Shown: in pieces, positions 7,285 to 11,158 of the stretch
Numbering within the stretch: position 1 is the first letter of the stretch
Layout: every line of letters begins with the position of its first letter
DNA from: Candidatus Aegiribacteria sp.
GTDB lineage: Bacteria; Fermentibacterota; Fermentibacteria; Fermentibacterales; Fermentibacteraceae
Assembly: GCA_021107345.1 (NCBI GenBank)
Contig: JAIOSX010000053.1
Coordinates: 1 to 11,158 of the forward strand
DNA: 11,158 nucleotides
Direction: 5' to 3'
Translations under genes and position numbers: made by a program
The notes under the pieces: model-generated
Seen by the model: the letters and a program-made list of their open reading frames with translations, nothing else
What the model was told of the DNA's origin: nothing
Databases searched by the model: none

Positions 7285-7692
7285 CTAATAAGGTTTATCT
7301 GGTCTGCTGCATGGTCCGATATCATCGACAACCAGCCAGTATGACTCTGTGTTCCTGCGGGAACGCATTCGGAGAGGATCCTTTCGCAGAAGGCGCATAA
7401 TGAGTCCCGTAGGAACAACAGCGATAAAGAATACAAGAGTCAGCAGAATGTTTGTTACGATAAAGCCCATAATGACCGCAAGCTTCATCCAGTATTTCTC
7501 CAGCGGTCGCAGAACAGAGGGGATTACAAGAGCCGTGACCAGAAAAAATCCGGATAATCCGGCTGAGAAAGGCCATAAAGACTTATCTTTTATATAGAAC
7601 AGGATGGCCAGGACAGCAAACGCTCCTGCCATTGTCAGTCCGAACTTCTTCAGTTTGCGGATCTGATCCATACCGATATCTACATCAGTCAA
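7285..7692 (-). CDS. SxtJ-family membrane protein
   Basis: A 135-residue integral membrane protein. An N-terminal basic stretch IRKLKKFGLTMAGAFAVL (11-28) leads into a helix (about 18-34), then a second helix (about 40-58), the family-like ALVIPSVLRPLEKYWMKLA (54-72), a long third hydrophobic segment (about 72-97) and a basic LLRKDPLRMR end. It matches the SxtJ family, which accompanies SxtI/NodU carbamoyltransferases. The reading used starts at TTG (7690-7692) with AAGG about nine bases upstream and overlaps the carbamoyltransferase stop by eight bases. An ATG at 7669-7671 (residue 8) is a fair alternative with a poorer ribosome site. Function is unknown. Confidence 0.83.
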   Translation of the reverse strand: MTDVDIGMDQIRKLKKFGLTMAGAFAVLAILFYIKDKSLWPFSAGLSGFFLVTALVIPSVLRPLEKYWMKLAVIMGFIVTNILLTLVFFIAVVPTGLIMRLLRKDPLRMRSRRNTESYWLVVDDIGPCSRPDKPY

Positions 7693-9508
7693 GCTTGAAT
7701 ACCTTTTTCCAGTCTTTCTCCTCTGTCAGTTCAGGCTGGTCTTCCTTGAGGAGAAGGCAATTACCCAGAGAGAGCATATCCATTTCCGTTCTCATGAAAC
7801 AGAGATAAGCATCGTACGGAGAACATACTATGGGCTCACCCCTTACATTAAAGCTGGTGTTTATGATTACTCCGCAGTCGGTTTTGTCCTTGAACCTTGT
7901 TATAAGATTGTAGTATTCAGGGTTGTACTTCCCGTCTACAGTTTGAATACGGGCGGAATAATCTACATGAGTGACGGCAGGGATGTCCGATCTGGGAATT
8001 TTAAGTTTTTCCATCCCGAAAAGATGTTCTTCTTCAGTTAATTCATTCCTGCGGTTTTTCCTGACAGGTGCAACAAGAAGCATGTACGGACTGGGTACAT
8101 CGATCTCGAAGTAGTCTGCAGCTGATTCGTTGAGAACCGAGGGCGCGAAAGGTCTGAAGGATTCCCGATACTTGATCTTCAGGTTCATTAATGATTGCAT
8201 GTCTGTGCTTCTGGCGTCTCCAATGATTGATCTGTTACCAAGAGCTCTTGGACCAAATTCCATTCTTCCGGAAAACCATCCAATAACTTTACCTGCAATT
8301 ATCGCATCGCTTACTTCTTCTATGATTCTATCTTCATCAAGCCTTCTATAAGGATACCCTCTGTCCACGAGCCAGGATTCGATCTCATCGTTACTCCACT
8401 GTGGTCCAAGGTAGGATCCATTCTGATTGTCGTTCACTCCGTCAGCAACCCTGGGCTTCTCCAGAATCTGGTGCCATACGAAAAGAGCTGCGCCAAGAGC
8501 GCCTCCCGCATCACCAGCAGCAGGCTGAATCCAGATATCATCAAAAAGACCGGAACGAAGGATTTTTCCATTTGCAACGCAGTTAAGTGTTACACCCCCT
8601 GCCAGACAGAGATTTCTCTGACCGGTTTCCGATTTCACATGTTTCGCTGTTCTCATCATAACCTCTTCTGCAACAGCCTGCACCGACGCAGCAAGATCCA
8701 TATCCCTTTGAGTAATGATATTCTCCGGTGTTCTTGGAGGTCCACCGAATAATTTATGGAATGCCCGGGAAGTCATGGTCAATCCCTGGCAGTAATTGAA
8801 ATATTTCATATTCAATCTGAAACTGCCGTCTTCTTTCAGGTCCATAATGTGTTCAAGAATTGTCTGTACAAAGCGGGGTTCACCATATGGAGCCAGTCCC
8901 ATAACCTTGTACTCTCCAGAGTTTACTCTGAATCCGGTATAGTAAGTAAACGCTGTATACAGAAGGCCCAGACTGTGCGGGAAGAGTAACTCATGCATTA
9001 GCTTTATATGATTATCCTTGCCGATACCCCACGATGCGGTTGCCCACTCGCCGACACCATCCATTGTTATGATGGCTGCCTCTTTAAAGGGGCTCGGGAA
9101 GAATGCCGATGCGGAGTGTGATTGATGGTGCTCCGGATAAAAAAGCTCTCCGTTGAACTCTCCGAGGTTTTGTCTGATGCGGTCACCCATCCAGAGTTTT
9201 TCCTTAAGCCAGAGGGGCATTGATTTCAGAAAAGAGGGCAGACCGGATGGTGCAAATGCAAGATATGTCTCAAGGAGTCTTTCGAACTTGAGAAACGGTT
9301 TGTCGTAAAAAGCCACATGAGTGAGCGACTCTGCATTTATGCCGCCTTCATCAAGACAGTACCTTATGGCGTGTTCAGGGAATCGGTGGTCGTGCTTTTT
9401 TCTAGTGAACCGCTCTTCCTGTGCCGCAGCAACTATTCTACCATTATGTACAAGGCAGGCAGCTGAATCATGGTAGAAAGCGGAGATTCCGAGTATCCAG
9501 GCGTCTAT
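7685..9508 (-). CDS. NodU/CmcH/TobZ-type carbamoyltransferase with an apparent ATA start codon
   Basis: O-carbamoyltransferase transferring carbamoyl from carbamoyl phosphate through a carbamoyl-adenylate; the acceptor is unknown. The full frame is 607 residues, normal for the family. The N-terminal Kae1-like domain shows ILGISAFYHDSAACLV (5-20), AAQEERFTRKKHD (28-40), PEHHQSHSASAFF (His127/128/131) and MDGVGEW (Asp150), then GGVTLNC and AAGDAGGALG (Asp333). The C-terminal domain includes GRMEFGPRALGNRSI and IINTSFNVRGEP. No ATG, GTG or TTG lies between the upstream stop (just before 9520) and a GTG at 9314-9316, which would delete 64 conserved residues. The expected start is ATA (9506-9508), eight bases after GAGGAG. 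So it is either non-canonical initiation, a lost start, or a sequence error. It leads the SxtJ/DUF5989 operon. Confidence 0.9.
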   Translation of the reverse strand: MDAWILGISAFYHDSAACLVHNGRIVAAAQEERFTRKKHDHRFPEHAIRYCLDEGGINAESLTHVAFYDKPFLKFERLLETYLAFAPSGLPSFLKSMPLWLKEKLWMGDRIRQNLGEFNGELFYPEHHQSHSASAFFPSPFKEAAIITMDGVGEWATASWGIGKDNHIKLMHELLFPHSLGLLYTAFTYYTGFRVNSGEYKVMGLAPYGEPRFVQTILEHIMDLKEDGSFRLNMKYFNYCQGLTMTSRAFHKLFGGPPRTPENIITQRDMDLAASVQAVAEEVMMRTAKHVKSETGQRNLCLAGGVTLNCVANGKILRSGLFDDIWIQPAAGDAGGALGAALFVWHQILEKPRVADGVNDNQNGSYLGPQWSNDEIESWLVDRGYPYRRLDEDRIIEEVSDAIIAGKVIGWFSGRMEFGPRALGNRSIIGDARSTDMQSLMNLKIKYRESFRPFAPSVLNESAADYFEIDVPSPYMLLVAPVRKNRRNELTEEEHLFGMEKLKIPRSDIPAVTHVDYSARIQTVDGKYNPEYYNLITRFKDKTDCGVIINTSFNVRGEPIVCSPYDAYLCFMRTEMDMLSLGNCLLLKEDQPELTEEKDWKKVFKLD

Positions 9509-9516
9509 GAAAAGTT

Positions 9517-9522
9517 CTCCTC
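9517..9522 (-). promoter_or_regulatory. Shine-Dalgarno ahead of the ATA start
   Basis: Minus-strand GAGGAG, eight bases before ATA (9506-9508). It supports a start at that codon although the codon is not a standard one. Confidence 0.65.
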
Positions 9523-9547
9523 AAAGTTGCGAAATAAAATCAAGTTG

Positions 9548-9562
9548 ATTAATTCAATTAAT
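9548..9562. promoter_or_regulatory. AT-rich perfect palindrome, possible operator (copy B)
   Basis: ATTAATTCAATTAAT, perfectly self-complementary around its centre, 40-54 bases upstream of the carbamoyltransferase start. Its reverse complement matches 6026-6040 at 14/15 positions. A near-consensus -10 (TATAGT, minus strand, 9574-9579) lies just upstream but has no convincing -35. Confidence 0.35.
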
Positions 9563-9606
9563 TCACCTGATAAACTATAACAGATTCTTCGGAATACATA
9601 TACTGA

Positions 9607-9738
9607 ATGGGAATAGGGCTGACCCACAGTCTAACAGGATGGGAACCGGCAATTCCGGTTGAAGAAGCCACGAAAAGAACGTTTCAGTGGGCCAGAACGC
9701 AGGGGCAGTCCCTTTGGGGATTGCCCCATTTATTCTAA
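9607..9738 (+). pseudogene. cerR 3'-end remnant
   Basis: Codons from 9619 match cerR residues 282-310 with one amino-acid change (Met to Thr at 9671). The TAG stop of cerR has become CAG (9706-9708), so the frame runs into the former terminator and stops at TAA (9736-9738). An ATG at 9607 is in frame, making a possible 43-residue ORF, but it has no ribosome site. The Rossmann and catalytic parts are absent. I read it as a non-functional fragment. Confidence 0.85.
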
Positions 9739-9754
9739 GTACAGTAAGCGTCAG
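9619..9754 (+). repeat. 136-base direct repeat, copy 2
   Basis: Second copy of the cerR tail and terminator, offset 2674 bases from copy 1 without gaps. Its right end contains the TGA stop (9751-9753, minus strand) of the neighbouring membrane-protein gene. This suggests that copy 2 keeps the original right-hand junction and copy 1 keeps the original cerR. Confidence 0.95.
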
Positions 9755-10182
9755 CTCTCTTCAGGTTCAGTGCCGTTTTCCCTGCGCATCCAGGATTTGA
9801 AGGCATCTCGGCCCTCTTCCCGCCAGAATTCCACGTAGTCCTGTTCCATCTCCTGGTGGAAGGGGCTTCCCCCGGTTTCTCCGTCGGGAACATCCTTCTT
9901 TTTTCTCCTTGTTCGTTCGTAACGGGCAGGTGCGTGTTCTGCCCCGAAGAAGATGTGAGCCAGAACAACAAGGCCTACAGCCTTCCAGTAACTTATCACC
10001 GGCAGGCCGAATATCTCTGGCATCAGGGCATTCCAGAGCCATTTCACAAAAATGCCGAATACTATAGCAAGCGCTGCGACAGCTATTATTCCCAGCAGTA
10101 CCAGGCCTACGATCTTCACAGCCTTCAAAGGACCGTGTCCTCGGATTTCGTGGTTCATTACCCTCATTGTACAATTACTCAT
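9751..10182 (-). CDS. Small two-helix membrane protein paired with sigma factor
   Basis: A 143-residue protein of unknown function. Predicted helices span about 21-46 and 62-80, joined by KWLWNALMPEIFGLPVISYW (47-66), a motif I recognise from small membrane proteins encoded next to ECF sigma factors in various Gram-negative bacteria. A charged cytoplasmic tail (about 85-143) carries RTRRKKK and acidic or aromatic residues. The ATG (10180-10182) has AGGAGG six bases upstream and overlaps the sigma stop by eight bases (ATGAGTAA), so translation is coupled. It may modulate the sigma factor, but it shows no recognisable anti-sigma ZAS motif (HxxxCxxC), so that role is only a possibility. Its stop lies inside the cerR-derived repeat. 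Confidence 0.82.
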   Translation of the reverse strand: MSNCTMRVMNHEIRGHGPLKAVKIVGLVLLGIIAVAALAIVFGIFVKWLWNALMPEIFGLPVISYWKAVGLVVLAHIFFGAEHAPARYERTRRKKKDVPDGETGGSPFHQEMEQDYVEFWREEGRDAFKSWMRRENGTEPEES

Positions 10183-10726
10183 TCCTTACCTCCTGCATCC
10201 TTTCAAGCTTTTTTCGAATTGCCCTGATGCCGCGGTGTTTCCTGGCCAGCAGTGTTCCCACCGGCACGTTCCAGAGCATGGACAGTTCCTTGAATGTTCT
10301 TTCGTTGAATTCGGTTTCAACGATTACTTCCAGTTGGGCTGGGGGGAGCTCCCGGATCAGATCAAAGAGAAGCCGGCGCTGAGCGCGCATGTGGTAGGAA
10401 TCCTCAGGATCGTACTTCGTGTCAGGGAGAACATCGAAAAGGCTCAGCCCGTTTTCATCCTCCAGATCCAGAGAGACAGTTCCCTTCACAGGACTTCTGT
10501 AAAAGTCGATAATCCTGTTTCGCAGTGCGCGAAAGACATAGGCGGACAGGTCGGATATGGGCGCCACTATATCCGGTCTGTCAAGAATACTCAACATCAC
10601 ATCCTGCACTATATCCTCACTGCTTCTGTGGGCGGAATCATCAATCATGCCTTTTACATAGCTGATAAGACGATTGTAGTTGCAGTGAAAGAACTCCGCT
10701 AAAACCGACTTTCTCTGATGGTTCAT
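10175..10726 (-). CDS. ECF-type RNA polymerase sigma factor
   Basis: A 183-residue sigma-70-family factor with only regions 2 and 4, typical ECF size. Region 2 is about 10-80, including SSEDIVQDVMLSIL (35-48) and the -10-recognition helix LSAYVFRALRNRIIDFYR (60-77). Region 4 is about 118-175, with RELPPAQLEVIVETEF and a helix-turn-helix RTFKELSMLWNVPVGTLLAR (143-162) followed by a basic helix. The ATG is at 10724-10726, with AGGA directly upstream and AAGGG about 12 bases away; the ribosome site is imperfect. The next gene, a small membrane protein, overlaps it. The regulon and signal cannot be read from the window. Confidence 0.93.
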   Translation of the reverse strand: MNHQRKSVLAEFFHCNYNRLISYVKGMIDDSAHRSSEDIVQDVMLSILDRPDIVAPISDLSAYVFRALRNRIIDFYRSPVKGTVSLDLEDENGLSLFDVLPDTKYDPEDSYHMRAQRRLLFDLIRELPPAQLEVIVETEFNERTFKELSMLWNVPVGTLLARKHRGIRAIRKKLERMQEVRNE

Positions 10727-10782
10727 ATCCTGTTGCTTCCCTTCGCTTACCTTCAGGGACGGGAAATATCGGGAATTATTGC

Positions 10783-10791
10783 ATTATCGCA
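10783..10791 (-). promoter_or_regulatory. Possible extended -10 for the sigma operon
   Basis: Minus strand TGC-GATAAT, an extended -10 form (TGn plus 5/6 match), about 57 bases upstream of the sigma ATG. No good -35 accompanies it. Confidence 0.25.
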
Positions 10792-10993
10792 GGAATGATC
10801 CGAACGCCCCACGATAACCTGCAGGGGATTTGCGGTGGCACAGAAGATCCTGCAAACCTCGGGAACAGCTTTCACCTGATGTATGATAACATTGTATTTA
10901 ATATGTAACTATAAATAAGACTAATATCGAATTAGAATACTATTTGCTTAATTGTTCTCCAGGATGCGGTGCTTTTCATGTTTTCGGGACTTA

Positions 10994-11022
10994 TTGCGAA
11001 CACATTCTTCAGACTATATAAT
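10994..11022 (+). promoter_or_regulatory. Sigma-70 promoter for the gene leaving the window
   Basis: TTGCGA (10994-10999, 4/6) and perfect TATAAT (11017-11022) with a 17-base spacer. Predicted start is near 11029, upstream of both candidate start codons 11043 and 11106. Confidence 0.55.
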
Positions 11023-11105
11023 ATATTAAAGTTGAGATACTCATGATTAACTGTAATGTTCGTATAACTCTCATTGAAATACACACCCAAGATGGAAACA
11101 GCAAC

Positions 11106-11158
11106 ATGAAAAATGTAGTAAACGTGACCATCGTTTTTGCACTTGTTCTGCTCTTAGC
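11106..11158 (+). CDS. N-terminus of an exported protein (partial)
   Basis: Seventeen complete codons, MKNVVNVTIVFALVLLL, look like the start of a Sec signal peptide: one positive charge and then a hydrophobic core. The frame is open to the window edge. An in-frame ATG at 11043 would add 21 polar residues before the core and lies only about 14 bases after the predicted transcript start. I prefer 11106 because it gives a normal signal peptide, but neither has a strong ribosome site. Nothing can be said of the mature protein. Confidence 0.55.
   Translation, partial: MKNVVNVTIVFALVLLL

Larger units (their letters stand above)
10727..11105. other. Non-coding divergent region between sigma factor and exported protein
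   Basis: 379 bases with no supported gene. The left part (to about 10870) is GC-moderate and has short repeats of CCTGCA. The right part is AT-rich and holds the plus-strand promoter at 10994-11022. I see no tRNA, riboswitch core or CRISPR repeat. Confidence 0.6.

Noticed and set aside
7122..7436. 104-residue reading of the DUF5989 gene
   Set aside because: The first 55 residues are out-of-frame SxtJ sequence; family similarity begins exactly at the ATG at 7269-7271, which has its own ribosome site.
7685..9316. 543-residue carbamoyltransferase starting at GTG
   Set aside because: It would omit 64 in-frame residues that contain the conserved N-terminal motif; the coding sequence clearly continues to about 9508.
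10052..10702. 216-residue plus-strand ORF
   Set aside because: Antisense to the sigma factor and membrane-protein genes, both of which have family motifs and good start context; no recognisable domain.
10823..10860. Mutually exclusive pairings (TTTGC/GCAAA versus GCAGG/CCTGC) suggesting a switch RNA
   Set aside because: Stems are only five bases, no known riboswitch core is seen, and the segment would lie upstream of the most likely sigma promoter.
1..11158. CRISPR arrays, tRNA/rRNA genes, transposases or integrases
   Set aside because: None seen. The only long repeat is the cerR-tail duplication, and no recombinase accompanies it.

Overview
The window is bacterial and moderate in GC, and it is densely packed, mostly on the minus strand. 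The organism is probably an uncultured Gram-negative (diderm) bacterium. Support for this is a complete set of sphingolipid/ceramide synthesis enzymes, a secreted protein with a Sec signal, and an SxtJ-linked carbamoyltransferase. The AlaRS is of the compact kind seen in some candidate phyla. I cannot fix the phylum from sequence alone.

Layout. (1) Positions 1-6012, minus strand, form one probable operon read right to left: serine palmitoyltransferase (spt), bacterial ceramide synthase-like GNAT protein (bcerS), a compact alanyl-tRNA synthetase without its C-terminal C-Ala domain, a secreted protein with a caspase-like fold, and an M42 metallo-aminopeptidase cut by the window start. Gaps are 49 bases or less and one junction is an ATGA overlap. 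(2) Positions 6102-7034, plus strand, hold an SDR/epimerase that fits ceramide reductase (cerR). It diverges from spt across an 89-base region with overlapping candidate promoters. (3) Positions 7122-9508, minus strand, hold a carbamoyltransferase, an SxtJ-family membrane protein and a 49-residue DUF5989 protein. The carbamoyltransferase has no ATG, GTG or TTG at its expected start, where an ATA codon sits behind a good Shine-Dalgarno sequence. (4) This trio is bracketed by a 136-base direct repeat, 131/136 identical. The repeat is the 3' end of cerR plus its terminator, so the second copy (9619-9754) is a cerR remnant. (5) Positions 9751-10726, minus strand, hold an ECF-type sigma factor overlapping a small two-helix membrane protein. 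(6) Positions 10727-11158 are a non-coding leader with a good plus-strand promoter, then the first codons of an exported protein.

How the genes work together (inference from families). Spt condenses serine with an acyl thioester to a 3-keto-sphingoid base, bCerS N-acylates it, and CerR reduces the 3-keto group. This is the bacterial ceramide route described in Caulobacter. The carbamoyltransferase trio appears to have arrived, or been rearranged, next to cerR by an event that duplicated the cerR tail. A similar 15-base AT-rich palindrome lies upstream of both spt and the carbamoyltransferase, which raises the possibility of shared control. The links between ceramide synthesis, the caspase-like protein, the compact AlaRS and carbamoylation are the most unusual aspects and are unproven.
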